DNA of 64,000 bases from Pseudoscleropodium purum (Eukaryota > Streptophyta > Bryopsida > Hypnales > Brachytheciaceae), in assembly GCA_963969395.1 (NCBI GenBank), contig OZ017797.1, forward strand, positions 30,876,001 through 30,940,000. Reading direction: 5' to 3'. Below, piece after piece: positions 1 through 15,036 of the stretch. The notes under the pieces are model-generated. The model was not told where the DNA came from and searched no databases. It saw only the letters and a list, made by a program, of their open reading frames with translations. Positions within the stretch are counted from its first letter, which is position 1. The number at the start of each line of letters is the position of its first letter. The translations under genes and the position numbers were made by a program.

Positions 1-3000
1 CTCTTACACCTTGACATTTATTGACCAATTGAAAGTGGATTATATATTTTGGACAAGCTCTATACACTTTGTGTTTTTATTGATTGACTGATATTTCTAA
101 TGAATTTTCTACTCATCTCATTTTTCATAGCAAATTGAAGATATATTTTATGTATTTTCATTGATATCATTTAAAACATAATGGTTGAGCCAATAATAAA
201 TTTTTGCTCCATTGGTCACTTAGAATTTCTATATATCTAAAACATCAATATATTTTTCAAGAAATTTATTGTGAATAAATATAATTGTAAAAAATATAAT
301 TATGAAAAGAATAATATTATATTATGATGGATGATTTTCTTACAACTTGTATAAATGAACATTAGTGGATTCTAGGTCACAAGCAAAATTGTCTTCATTT
401 TGACATTGCATAAAAAATCATGTTTGTTATGTCATAGATTTGTATATGAATTTGAGACTTAAAATCTTTAAAGACGATTCCTTTAAGACCATTTAAAGTT
501 TCTATTTACTATAAATTTTTATTAAATTTTTATTATGAATAGCTAATACAAATTAATATAAATTGTAAGCATTTTATATAAAAATAGACTAAATTTTGAT
601 GATTTAATCATATTCATTTTGATTTTACATTATGCAATTTTGATGCTTAGAAGAATCTCAAATTAATAAACAAGCTAATTTACCATTAAAAATTAATTTT
701 TACATTCTACACTAGTTATGAAGTCCCATAGAAATTGTTTGAAGCCACTCATTTATGAGAAAACTCCTAAAAATTAATTTTTGCTATTTGCCACAACACT
801 TTGTATTTAATTGTTGAATTTATTTGTGACCTTCCATTTTGTATTGAAAATTTTCCCAAGAACTTTTTATTGACTATTTTATAAATTATATCATTCTTAA
901 GGATTAAATGCTTAAAAAGTTTCCAACCACCAGTACTAGTCAAAAGTGGTGAAGTGCATTAACAAAAATTCTACTTTGAGGTAATAGCATTATGACTTTC
1001 TTGGTCACTAACCTAGAAGCCATTGGAAGTGCACCTTGGTCATAAGATAATAAATGAAAACTTAAAGAAAAAAAATTTCCAAATTTTAATTAGTTTCCAT
1101 CCCCCTATTCTTGTAAGGAAAGTGTTGAAAAGTTTTCAAGACACTTGTCTTTGAAGACACCAAGCCTAATATGTCCCTCAAGCTTTTCTCTCCTTCACTA
1201 TTTCAAAAATGTATCAAAGAGTTTTGAAGGAACCATTCCTTGTTGCAAAATAATAAATGCTTTGTAGGGAATTATTTTGTGTAAAAATGGCTTGGTGATT
1301 ATAAACAATCATAAATGCCAAGTAAATATGTCATGAAAATCAAGATACCAAACTCAAGTATACAAAAGATAAGTATAATACGTTTTGTTTTTTACATTCT
1401 AATTTCCTCATGTTCTTCTACTACAACAAAATGAAAGTGTTAGACTTTCTTTTTGAATTAAATGTCAAGAACTTGGTAATGCAAAATCAATGTATTACTA
1501 TTTTTTTCTACATAAATTTTTTTTTAATAAAATTTTACCCATTTGACAATTGAATCAATGTATTAAACCTCAATTACATGAGAAGTAAAGTTGATTTTTG
1601 GATGCCACTCATTTTTAGTAGTCATAGACATGTTATGTGGGCATGTTGCCTAATCAATCATATTAAGCTCATTTTTGTAGGACCTCAATGAAATCAGATG
1701 GTTAATGACATCGAGGTGAATCATAATAGGAACTTTGCATGCTAATTTGAAGTAACTTGAATTATTAAAGCCAAAGTGAAACAAAATCCATAACTAAAAT
1801 TCATCACCAAAATCCATGTCTAAAGTCTATCAAAAATCACATCAATTTCATAATATCTTGAAATCATTTGAAGTTTTCCCTCAAATTTTGGTAGATGTGA
1901 CTATTACTTCTTTATATTTATAGGATTGGGAATGGTTGAGTACTTCTACCTTTGGACAATATCTAAGCAACTTTCATCCTAACAATTTTTGTAAATATAT
2001 TGGTTTACATGCACCATCCAACTTTCACCCAAAGTCATTAAGAAAACCATGCCTAAAATCAACCAAAATAAATTGAGCATGATTTCGAATTTTAATTCAT
2101 TTTTTAATTTTTGCTTGATCTTCCTATAAATCAAAATGAGATTCTAGAATCTCTAAGCATGCATTTTTTGAACACTATATGAATAAATTATGAATTTTCA
2201 AAACAAAATAGACCTTAAGTTTTTATGAATGGAGGTTATATATTAATACATATTTAGGGAAAGGCACTTAATGTGAAATAAAAACTTAGTTTATGTAAAA
2301 ACCTAGGTATTTATCTCTACACCCAAATTACTAGGCTATTTTGGAACTAATTTGCTTTACATTTTTTGAATTAAATGGAGCATATAATTTTTCACCTAAT
2401 TTATAAGATTTTTGCATAGTGCTTTTTTCTAAAAAGATGTTTTTGTTGATTCTAAAGGGGATCATCTAGCAATACATTGGCAATCACATCACTCTCTTAT
2501 TGGTTTGGTCAAAAGAATATGACTTACACTCCTTTTCAATATGAACCTTTAGATTAACTATTAAAGCTTATAAGACATAACATTATGAACTAAATAACGT
2601 TTTTGAGCTCCTTGCTAGCTCTTGGAAGTTGGCCTTTAATATTGTAAATGAAAAGTAGGATAGATAAATCTCTACTAAATTTTAATTTTAAAAAATTCAA
2701 ATTTAGCAAGTGCTAGATTTTTCAAAGTTTTATAAGATTTTGTTTTTTATTCTTAAAAATGGAGAAACGAGTCCTCCTAAATTTGACATCTATTTTTAAA
2801 TTTTTTTATTGCCAAACATGCCCTATAAATATTAATAATAATCATTCTATAATAAGTCCATAATTATTCATATTGTAAAGCATCAAAGCATCTATTTTTT
2901 TTTAAGGATTGTCTATGTTTTTTTCTTACTTTTATACAATTTACTTACTCAAACCACCATGTTTTGTGATTTGGCAATCATAATTAAAGCTAATTAAATT

Positions 3001-3158
3001 TTTTTTAATTATTTTCATAATTTATTTTATATTTTAATTTTATGTATATATCATTTAGATTTCTATGTCTTTTTTTTTTTTTTGTCTTTTTTAATGAAAT
3101 TGGAATTAAAAAATACTAATTGACTTATAATTGAAATAATTTATAAGTTATTGAAATA

Positions 3159-3211
<53 letters not shown>

Positions 3212-3323
3212 CATGCATTGACACATACTTATAAGATTAGAAAGAAGTCTCGAGTATATTGGCATTATACCAAAAATAATTCAATATATCAAGAGTCTCT
3301 TAAAAAGAATAAATATAAACAAT
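1..3323. other. AT-rich intergenic DNA, no gene seen
   Basis: About 3.3 kb of very AT-rich sequence in which I find no plausible coding exon on either strand. It holds homopolymer A and T tracts and, near its right end, a (TA)n microsatellite. I see no RNA gene. It is probably decayed transposon sequence, but I cannot assign a family. Confidence 0.7.
3161..3209. repeat. (TA)n microsatellite
   Basis: An uninterrupted run of about 24 TA dinucleotides. It sits about 115 bp left of a terminal-inverted-repeat element. Confidence 0.95.
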
Positions 3324-3547
3324 GGTGCTAGTATGTGAGTATGTGAGTTTTGAGCATGTATTTAAGTAGATATATAGACTACAACCATTAAAGGTGCTTA
3401 TAATATAAACACCTATAATATATTAGGTACCTACATTATGGTTACACTATAATAATAGAAGGTTTTTATAATATAAACACCTATATTATAGGTGTATAGT
3501 CTTTTAAACTCATGTGCTCATGTTCCTAGGCCCATATAATAGCAACC
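3324..3547 (+). mobile_element. MITE-like element, family B, copy 1
   Basis: A 224-bp AT-rich element bounded by GGTGCTAGTATGTGAG on the left and the inverse of GGTTGCTATTATATGGG on the right. The interior is full of short palindromic motifs such as ACACCTATATTATAGGTGT. A second copy lies at 45,541-45,781 in the opposite orientation, with the same two ends and similar interior motifs. It has no coding capacity. I could not find a clear target-site duplication, so the superfamily is unassigned. Confidence 0.65.
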
Positions 3548-4376
3548 CTTTCCTTCCAACAAGATCCACTAAAAACTAGAAAATTAATTAAAATTAGAAA
3601 ATAATGTTCAATTAATTACTGTTTTGGTTGATTTTATGCATTGTTATCTTAATGACTTTGGGTGGCAAATGGATGGTGCAAGTAAACCAATGCATTTCCA
3701 AAAAGTGTTAGAGTGAAAGTTATTGAAGTTAGATATTGCTCAAAGGTAGAAGCACCTTTTCCCAACCTTGCATCCCAAACCAATCTTGAAAATATGTACT
3801 TATAAGAAGCCCCAAATGTACAACATGCATAAATGAATGCAAAAAATGGTTTGGGGTACACCACATAATTGAACATCACAAATTCATAGCATACTTATAC
3901 ATATTTTAAAAAGTATCATTTTACTTCTAGATTCTTGATTTTCAATTGCCATTGTGTTAAAAATAAAATCATGGGCTGATTTCACCTCAAAGTATTAATA
4001 ATTGCTCAAAGTGTTGATTATAGGTGCTTCTACCTTCTATACTACTCTGGAGAATAATGCAATGCCAAGCCTCTATGAAAGCTGGACCTGCCTGGTGAGT
4101 ACGACAAAGTTCGAGCTGAGTGCAACAATACTGTATACCTTAGAGCACAACACCCCAGTATACTAATGTTACAGTTTACTCGTTGTCTCCTTGCTGCAAG
4201 GCTTGTTGCAGTTCTAAGTAACCATGCTCATTTGGATTTATGAATCTGCAGAGTAGGCACAGCATTCATTGGATTTCAGCTTTCATACAAAATAACGAAC
4301 TGAAACGAAAGCGAAGGAGAAGAAAACTTGGAATACATATTGGTTCTTCCTAATTGCTGGATGGATGCAAGAGGTG
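3548..4376. other. Intergenic and 3' region of the Nudix-like gene
   Basis: No gene seen. A 15-base motif AGGTGCTTCTACCTT near 4,022 has its inverse near 3,743. The part from about 4,050 is GC-richer and probably includes the 3' UTR of the minus-strand gene that ends at 4,377. Confidence 0.5.
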
Positions 4377-6675
4377 TCAAGAGAAAGAGGTAGGAAGCTG
4401 AGCAAACCCATGTCTGTAAAGAAAATCGATGACAACAAGGGCGGAATTCGCCTTGTAGCTTCCAGTCGAAGAACGGATTATTTTTGCCACGTCGACGACC
4501 CGCAGTATCTTGAAAGCATCAATCTCTCCGTCTGAAAATCAACCAAGCAACCATCTTAGAACACAAATCCCAGGAGGATAAATCAATGTATGAAAAAAAT
4601 TCAACCAATTTCAGATCATAAAATAGTATGAGCTTAACCATTGTTCTGAGGTTGCCAGAAATACGGCACTTCAAGGTCGTAACAGAAGATAACATCTCTT
4701 TTGATTTTCTGACCATCGATCTGCTCATAACTGACAGTTCTGACGGGGACGGCCTTCTCCGCCATTTCAGGTGGAATATTGGCTCTTGCTTTGGCGTACC
4801 GAATGATGTTTTCCTTCGGGGTCATGTTGATAGGCTGTTTGCGAAAAAATCCTCGGACACAAAACACTCAGAGTGGTCAGAACATAGGAAGTAGAGGAAA
4901 CGAAAACCGTTAGGTGCCTCATCCCCTATCCTTTTGACTGACCCCGATTAACAGAAACTCAACTAGCATACATTTAGTTGGACTTCAAATAGCACGTGGG
5001 GGTCTGCATAACTTGGCAAAATGTTTCTGGCTAATGATCTTTTGAATGCAAGTGAGGTGAGGTGAGGTACTATTACTAATACCGGTCTACAACCTCCCAC
5101 ACTGAAAGTGTGTAAGAAATCATGAACAGAGATAAAAAAAATCTGAGCTCAATCCATTTGGCTCTTATACCCAAAGTGATCTCGCCAAAGCTCTATAGAG
5201 ATCTCCCAAAAACCACTCTCCTACATATAGATTGAAATGCGAAAAGTGACACAAGTAGTATCCTCTAACTTAACACATCAGAGAGTAATAAACGTTCAAG
5301 TCGCAGGAATTTTGAGCTCACAGTGGCATCCGATGTAGACTCATAAAAAGTTGAATTACTAGGTGGTATTAAAGCCTAACCTGGCCACCGGCAACAAGAT
5401 GATCATACTTGCCAGGAAAGTCCTGATGTAGCTTGTTTTCATCGCGAATGCTAACCCACAAGAACATCTCGCCGTCAACGATAGTGAAACCGTTCAAATG
5501 CGTGTGGTAAGCCTATGGTCACATGTAATGCACCTTAATTATACCTTACAGTTCAACTTTGAACGTTTACATCTGAAGTAAGCTGCGATTTGAACTTGAA
5601 AAGAAAGATCAAAACGCAAGTACAGAGCTGGATGCGGGTTATTACTTTTGTGCCCAAGTAAGGGACGCACGCTCGTTCCAACCCAAACATTGAAGGTGAG
5701 CCAAAGCTTGTTACAACTGGATACCTCTGTGTGCATGTTACCAGAGAGTTAGCTAATCGCACTCGTTAATAACGACCAAGTACAAAATCATTCACAGCTA
5801 AATCTAATAGTTGAATCATAGTTGTATACATTCCACAAGCAGTCTGAAAATGTCACAAACGCAATGACCTACGTTCTGAATGTGCAGAGCAAAGCATGAA
5901 AGCAGAGTTCACATCAATTTAGAAACAAATTCAGGGATGTGAGTCTGCTGGAACATTAATTAGTTTACCTCATTGCGCCAACTATGAATAAAGCCTTCTT
6001 GCGCCAAGATTTGCATCACTCCACCTACAGCAGCTGTGCAGTCCTTTTCGTTGCTCAGAGTACGACTCAAGAGAATGGTCCTTCTGTCCTCCGAAAACGT
6101 AAATATTCCTGGAAAGCGCTTTAATTCCTCCGCGAATCTGCAGCGAAGAAGCTGCGTCTCGTTTTCATAATTCGTTGAACGTTACAGTGCAGGAACAGTA
6201 CATCCCAACCCAATGATACCCACCATTCCATCACTAAAATGAAGCAAAAGACTCTAAAAATCCTTCACAAAAAGTCACATTACTGCGGAACCATAGCTGC
6301 CTGAGCAAATCGCCAACAAGAGAACACCACAAAATATCCCTTAAAACACTTTCAGAAATGATGAAAAAAGTTCTTGAGTTGCAGGCCACTCAAGAAAGTC
6401 CTACTTGGGATGCACGAAGCCAACATGAAGCCCTTGGCCAGCAATGAAGGTAAGAAATTCCTTTCTCTTGTCCTGCAATAATCTTCAAAGCCACGATGAG
6501 CTGAAGTGATATTCTCTTAACTACTTTTCCAGCATAAAAGATTATAGTCTGAAATTGAAATTTCAACATAGAACTCGGTTTGACAATACTTAACGCAAAA
6601 TTCTGTCAAGTAGCCAGAGGGCTCAACAACAGCAGTTTCTTCAATGCAGAAATCTCTGAGGACAGTCGATGCCAT
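4377..6675 (-). CDS. Nudix hydrolase 20/24-like protein with an erased Nudix box
   Basis: I read seven coding exons with GT-AG introns and matching phases: 6675-6595, 6472-6405, 6137-5969, 5726-5646, 5512-5381, 4834-4639 and 4531-4377. Together they encode 293 residues. The protein follows plant Nudix 20/24 (thiamine-pyrophosphokinase-related, DUF4743) proteins along its length: GFVHPKFAEELKRFPGIF near residue 45, SFGSPSMFGLERA, DHLVAGG at about 170-176, KRDVIFCYDLEVP and the C-terminal ALVVIDFLYRHGF. Relatives hydrolyse nucleoside-diphosphate derivatives, using glutamates in a Nudix box. Here that box (residues 175-197) aligns without gaps, but the REUXEE glutamates are replaced (RYAKARAN), so hydrolase activity is unlikely. 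The ATG at 6675 lies 4 bases after an AG acceptor, so an upstream leader exon, perhaps for an organelle, could be missed. Open frame and clean splice sites argue against a simple pseudogene. Confidence 0.85.
5146..5275 (-). repeat. Dispersed repeat in an intron of the Nudix-like gene
   Basis: About 125 bp in the intron between exons 5 and 6 resembles 32,773-32,892, with indels. Shared blocks include ATTTGGCTCTTATACCCA, GTGATCTC and AAAAGTGAC followed by GTATCCTCTA. It could be a SINE-like or other small retroelement, but I see no convincing pol III A and B boxes. Confidence 0.5.
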
Positions 6676-7937
6676 TGCCTGTTATGATACAGTTCTAGTT
6701 ATCCGACAAAGCTCTTCTTAAACGAAATTTATCCAAAGAAATGATTTGTCGGAAGCGTTGAGAATACAAGTAGGCATGAGATGTAGATACCCGATTCGAA
6801 TTGCACCGATTAACGTGGGCCCAGTAGCCATCCAGTCCTTCGATCAACAACGAGTATCTGGACGGTGTCCCATGAGTGACCATGGCCGATTTGTTTCCGA
6901 CCTCACTGATCGGGAAATCCGAATACGGCACGCCAGGCTGCCTATTCGGTCGGGGATACATCGTGTTCACAAGAGACTGACTCTCTTCAGACACTTCCCT
7001 CAAACTCAACCGAACGAAAGCTGCCGTCTAGAACTTATCAATTTCCTCGGAGGTCATGCCACTAAAACTGTCACCAGGAAACAAAGCTCTGTTTCGGAGT
7101 CAGCTGGCTCAGAGCTCCGAAAGAGCTACCGTTGCACAACGCGCTTGCACGTTCACCGTGAACTGCTTATCGAAGAGACTTGTCCATTCGGCTCCAAAGG
7201 TCCCAGCCTAGGGTGCATCTGTAACCTTTCGCTGAAGGCTCGTATCCCCATCTCAAATTACTGCAAGACCTCTCGGACTATAGTTTCAAGCTAAAGACAA
7301 AACCGTTTCGCGTAACCGACGTCTATTTTTTTCCGACGTCTAAAATGACAGCCCAGGGCTTGAAAATTTTCGAATTCCCATGAGACTAAAATTGATCATG
7401 CCTAAACTGCCAACAAATGGCTTGCAGCTGCGACCAATCCATTGCGCAGCCATAACTATCTCCGCCTTAAAATCTCAAGCTCTGTGGTTGAGAACGCAAA
7501 ACTAGTCCGTATTCCTATATTGCTGTCAGCTGTTCCTGGAATATAAGGACTGACGAGCAATTCAAGTAGGACCACTGCTCTTCCATTATCAAGCATTGTG
7601 CGCAACTCTAGTCAAATAGAGTACCCCACATTAAACAAAACAATTTTCACTGGATATCAAAACGCGCTTTATTTGAATTAACTGCACAATGCGGCGTAAT
7701 TTACAAGACTATTTATCAAGCTAAAAACTCGCTTCGACTGCCATCCAATGTATTCAACCGATGCCGGTAGGAATTTACATAAGAGACTAGCAGATACATT
7801 TAACAACACCGTTCCCAGTTGTTTGAAATATGTGTAAGATTGTCTCTCACTTCCAAAGAACTCACCGCGAGCAGGAGCTTAATTATGAAAGCGATGTCTC
7901 TCGTAGAATCTGTTGTGTTGTCCTACACCCTAAACCT
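6676..7937. other. Region between the Nudix-like gene and TAF13
   Basis: No confident gene. The GC content is higher than in the flanking deserts. A 182-codon plus-strand frame (6746-7294) and a 104-codon minus-strand frame (6695-7009) are open here, but neither resembles a known protein. The region most likely holds the 5' UTR, a leader intron and the promoter of the Nudix-like gene, then the 3' flank of TAF13. Confidence 0.5.
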
Positions 7938-8411
7938 CTAAAACTCAGTTGCCATCTTCTCCTCGTCCAGATCGAAAGCTTTCCGTGCCCGCTTCAACTC
8001 CTCGTTCATCGCGAGCAATTCCTTAACCCTAGCGAATTTCCGGGAGTCCTTGCGTACAAGGAACATAACATCCTCCGTGGTGAGCTTCCCCCTCCTTGAT
8101 GCCACATTCTGCGACTTATGTACCATATCCGTGACGTAATCTATCAAAATATCCTCCATCAAGTGCACGGTCTCCGGCATGGGATCCGGATCGTCGCCGA
8201 ACCCGTACATCATGAGCCGCAAATCTTTGTTAAACAAGCCGCGTTTCCGCTTCAGGGAGCTGTCGGCCGTCTGCTGCGCGGCACTCGACTTCCCCTTGCC
8301 AGCTGCGCCACCTGCTCCCCCTTCCGCGTTAGCCACGGGCGCCATCCCTACCATCGCCGAAATCTCACACCTACAATTCAGCTCCCCTGCATTCCCTTCT
8401 AACGCAGTCAA
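7938..8411 (-). CDS. TAF13: Transcription initiation factor TFIID subunit 13 (TAF13)
   Basis: A single-exon frame of 157 codons. TAF13 is a histone-fold subunit of TFIID, which pairs with TAF11 and helps position TBP at nuclear promoters. The body matches plant TAF13 closely: LFNKDLRLMMYGFGDDPDPM, then PETVHLMEDILIDYVTDM, RRGKLTTEDVMFLVRKD, and the tail LLAMNEELKRARKAFDLDEE. The histone fold spans about residues 60-135. Plant TAF13 proteins are near 125-130 residues, so the true start may be Met20 or Met23 (codons at 8354 and 8345); these precede a low-complexity Ala/Gly/Ser leader typical of the family. It lies between two other minus-strand genes with independent spacing; no shared transcript is implied. 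Confidence 0.93.
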   Translation of the reverse strand: MTALEGNAGELNCRCEISAMVGMAPVANAEGGAGGAAGKGKSSAAQQTADSSLKRKRGLFNKDLRLMMYGFGDDPDPMPETVHLMEDILIDYVTDMVHKSQNVASRRGKLTTEDVMFLVRKDSRKFARVKELLAMNEELKRARKAFDLDEEKMATEF

Positions 8412-9034
8412 GCTCTACCGCGAAGCCGCCAAAGTCTTTTTCTTCAACCAAGTTTCGTGACGCCTTCACCACAAAAACTTCTCTCAGGACAATACAAAAT
8501 TGGCAGTGAAATCGCTCGCCTTCCTTTCAGCACAATTGAAGACCTAAAAGCCTAATCCACGGGCTTTTCAGACGACCATGTGGGCGAGAAAGCGAACAAG
8601 AAAGGCGAAGTGTCTTGTCCAAATTCGGTAAACTGATGCGGAGCGGACATCACTTCGGTGAGTTACCGACACAGAAGCATGAGCGTGTGAAGTGGGGATT
8701 GTAAAACCCTAATTTCAAAAGTAGAAAACCGTTTAGTGCCGCAATAGGATGAACAGAAAAAGATGGATGAGGGATGAATGCAAAATCGCAGGGTCATCCA
8801 TTTGTTCCTTCATTCTTCTGCTGATGTTGAATCCGGAAAGGCTTTTTAATTAGCTTCGCCCTCCTGGTCGCTCTTTTCTTTTGTAGAATGCGTCCGGCAT
8901 TAATAATGTATATTAAGATGCATCAATTTTACAAAAAGGGTAGAATGTAGTTTTCCAAACCTAATATCTCGAAAATGAAGAGATGTGAGATAATTTTTAA
9001 AACTTTGGTTTTGAAAAGGAGAAAGAGTAATACA
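8412..9034. other. Upstream region of TAF13
   Basis: No gene seen. The part to about 8,720 is GC-richer and probably contains the TAF13 promoter and 5' UTR. The remainder is AT-rich and leads into a small inverted-repeat element. Confidence 0.5.
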
Positions 9035-9315
9035 TTAGAAGAGATTGGGGGGAGGGGGGGGAGCTTGAGGGCCGTTTTAGGCCTATTCCCTCAACGATGT
9101 TCTCTTGGTAGATTAGGAATAACCGTTGTTAGATTTTGTTTTTTTGAAAAAAAAATTGAAAAATTGAAAGCAAAAAAAATTATTTAAAAAAAAATGGTAA
9201 CGTGGCAGTCACCATGCCACGTCAGGCAACAACTGCAAGCTGCTATGAGGCTATTCCCTCGATGCTGGCAACCCAGGGAACTTACAACTCTCTAAAGGGG
9301 CTGAAAATCTTCTAA
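9035..9315. mobile_element. MITE, family A, copy 1
   Basis: A 281-bp element with the ends TTAGAAGAGATT and AATCTTCTAA. A G-rich tract (runs of 6 and 8 G near 9,047) follows the left end. The core contains a palindrome, ACGTGGCA...TGCCACGT, followed by GGCTATTCCCTCGATGCTGG. Related copies are at 20,479-20,715, 44,116-44,340 and 63,597 to the window end. The flanking bases fit a TA duplication. There is no coding capacity. Confidence 0.8.
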
Positions 9316-11012
9316 TTTCTTTTGAGGGTGGTGTGGTCTAAGACTTTGTTCATTTTTGGTTTAAAGGATAGTGAGATTGACATTAAGACTATATAACATA
9401 GACTATATAACTTGAAAAAATATTAAAGGCTATCAAAAGTAAAATATTTAGGATAATAAATATGATCATAAAATGGGGGACTAAACTTTGGTGCAAAGTT
9501 GTCTACTAAGATTAAAATTGTGGTCTTTAATTAAGTGCAATTTGGCCTACCATTACATCTAGTTTAAAGTTTGAGTTACAATCCCTTATCACATATGCCA
9601 CATGCTCTTGAATTCTCATTGGGTGAAGGAAGACTAGGAACAAAACTCAAAATAACTCCATTTTTTTTTTATCAAAAAAGCATTTGATCCTAAATTTTCT
9701 ATTTTTTGCTAACAACAAACAAACATGAATGAATTCACATCTACTTTATAATTAACTCTAATGTTGATAATACTTTTTCTTGCCTTTTGTCTAGTGAACC
9801 TCAATGATACATGAGGGATTTTCAAATCTCACTAGGATTCTGCCTTCCAATACTTGTAGGATTGAATAAACAAAAAAAAGATAAAAGCCTATGGTGGGAT
9901 TGGTATTCATTGTAATCTTGATTATTTCTACTATTGTATCCCTTTGACTAGTCATATTATAATCTATGAATTGACAATAGTATTCATTTAGTCTAACTCA
10001 ATGCCTTCCAAGGCAAACATTCTCAACCCTAAAGTCTCAAAAAGATATTCTCAAATTCTAGAAATTCACCCTCCAAAACAAAATTTCTAAAAACCTATAA
10101 ATTCTTGTCTTTCAGCAAATGTAGGTGGTTGTTCTTAAAAACAAGGCTTCTTTATTAAGAACCAAACCTCCTTCTTCAACTCCCAACTTTGATGCTCCTA
10201 ATGAGCTTGGCTCCAAATTGGATATTTTATGAAACAAGATTACAATACATCTTCACCAATAGATGATTATCCCACAATTCCTATTAACATGTTTAAATTC
10301 AACTATAATAGAATACAATATGGTTATGGAAGAAGTTGCAATAGAGAATGTCATGGTTGCATATGGTCCCCTACCCCATTCCCCATTGAAATAAACGGAG
10401 CATAAACCCTTCATAAAGTACATAATGTGCACTTTCACCAAACTTGACTATAAAGCAAACTCATCGAGCATTAAAGGCAGAAAAATGGGAGATGAAAGAG
10501 GGCATGGAAAATGTACTAAACTAACTACCTAGCCCCTCCATTCGTTGTGCCAAGAGAACATTAATGACGTGCAAGGGAGTAGGGATGAAAAATAGAAATC
10601 AACGAGTGCAAAGAAGTCAATGATAAGATGGTGGGATCATCAATGCGGCTGTTCGAATGTCCGGCATAAATGGTGATCATGTGAATTGCTCCAGCAACCA
10701 TGCTTAGATACGGATGCAACAGTGGCAGATTCAGGTAGATTGCTACAGAAATTTCTTTCCTAATTTGCACATAACATTGTACCCCGAAACTCTTTTGGAA
10801 TACTTCAGTCCCATTATGCTTTTCACCGACCTTTACTTACTGAGACCATGCCTCTATGAACCTAAAATGATTCCTACAGCCGCAGAGACACAGGCCAACC
10901 CTTTTCTTCAGAAACCTACTCTTCTATGACTACACCATCTATCATACCTTCCAATCCTACGTCTGCAATGCTCTACGCCAATCGAATTTAGCTTGATGAG
11001 TTCCGAAGAAAT
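9316..11012. other. Intergenic DNA downstream of hydroxymethylbilane synthase
   Basis: Mostly AT-rich and without a recognisable gene. From about 10,440 to 11,012 the GC content rises and a 71-codon plus-strand frame is open (10,714-10,929). It matches nothing I know, and part of this stretch is probably the 3' UTR of the minus-strand gene. Confidence 0.5.
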
Positions 11013-13342
<2,330 letters not shown>

Positions 13343-14536
13343 CGCACCAATTTAGCGTCTCCACGGCAACTCCGCAAAATTCCTTCGGATGAGCGAGATG
13401 GGCTATGGCGTTGGTGAAGGTTGTCACTGCAACAAGAGCAGACTTCGGAGTCTGAAATCCTACAGGATTGGATTTGGATAACCCTGCGATCCTTCATTCA
13501 TCCTTCATCCATCCATCTTCCAGTCGGCCAATGGCAATCTATAGTATATTCATCCGTTTATTTTGTTCATCCATAATCTCTGTTCATCCGAGTTCACCAC
13601 TCGGCAGTGATCCCAGAATTAGTTTATAGAATTTATGCAATATGCTACCTAGTTAAGGAAATTTAGTGCAATTTGCTACCTTCAAGACCAACAAGCATCA
13701 ACTTTGGCTATCTTGAGGTTGAGTGGCATTAAAAAATAATTAGAAGAGAAAGGATTTTGCAAGTTGTAAAGGATGATAGGAGGTACTAAAATCCAAAACT
13801 AACTACAGAAATGCTAATTCCAATGTAGAGGAAGTAACAAATTGGCTATAAAATTCTATTGGTTGTTGAAATCTTGGCTAAAATTTAATTTTTTTGAGGA
13901 TTTTTTCCTATAGAGATTTAGCTACTAATATTTTTTAGTAGCAATGGAGCAAAATTTAGCCAATTTTTTGAACATTGCCACTCAGGTTGAACACCCCTTC
14001 CCAAAGAATTTAAAAATTAGGACTTGGGAATGCCTTAGGTATTTAATTAAATGGTCCGCTTGGTTGCTATGAATTGAAAATAGGTTGTTTATATGGGAAA
14101 CAATGAAGTAGGTTTAGATTTGTTTTATTTAGGAAAAAAATAGCTTTGCATTTGCTGCTAATGCTATCCATAGGTGCACTAAATTAAAGTTATTTTTTTC
14201 ATCCATAGCTATGTTAGATGAACATTCTTTTTCTAATTCCTTTCTTGAACAACAAAAATTTGTTCAAGAGCAATAAAAGAAAATTTTCATGAAATAATCA
14301 ACAACAAGTGTTTTTTTTCCCCTTTTTCAATTGATAAAATCACTTAAACAAGAACTTTGGAAAGGTATTGCATTTTGGAGGTGTGATTGTAAAAACAATT
14401 CAATGAATGTTTGGTATTCATCCATATTCTTCATGTTTCATCAATATTTGTGGAGGTAAATAACTTCATTTATTGCAAAAGATAGATAGCTTGTTTTGTT
14501 AATAAGATTCTACTCAATCTTCCTAACATGTAAGCT
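13343..14536. other. Upstream region of HEMC and intergenic DNA
   Basis: No gene seen. 13,343-13,620 is the likely promoter of the hydroxymethylbilane synthase gene and contains a run of CATC(C)-type short repeats (13,493-13,520). The rest is AT-rich with no recognised feature. Confidence 0.5.
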
Positions 14537-15036
14537 TACTAGTAGAAAAATCAACGTCCATAGTGGCAAAAAAGTGTTGATTATTTTGTTAATGTCTGTG
14601 TTGATTTAGACATGTTGACCCAGATGCTGCATAATAAAAGTGTTGATTTGAACAAAAAATTAAACACTTTTGTGTTGAACAATGCAAAAAAATGTTAATT
14701 CGGCATTAAGAAAATGTTGATTTGGTAATAAAAAATGTTTATTTTCACCAATTAAAATTCACTAATTTTAATCTCATAAATCAAAATTATTGACCAATAA
14801 GAGACTACCACACGGCACCCATGACGTGGACAAGCCACCTAGGTAGTTGTACTATGTGGGCAAGCCATGTAGGCAACCCTGCCACGTGGGCGGGTCGTCC
14901 CTAGGGTTTGAATCTAGGACCTTAGAAGTGAAACTCAAAGGTCGTGTACTAATAAATCACCAATATGTTCACATGTCTATGAAAGTAAATGTTTTTTATT
15001 TAACTAGTTTTTTGTTGTTTTTGCATTTGCTTTATA

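Noticed and set aside
6746..7294. A 182-codon plus-strand open frame
   Set aside because: No recognisable domain and an odd composition; it lies upstream of the Nudix-like gene, in a region better explained as its leader and promoter.
14905..14930. tRNA-like B box (GGGTTTGAATCTAGGACC) suggesting a SINE
   Set aside because: No A box at the right distance, no oligo-A or T tail and no second copy found.
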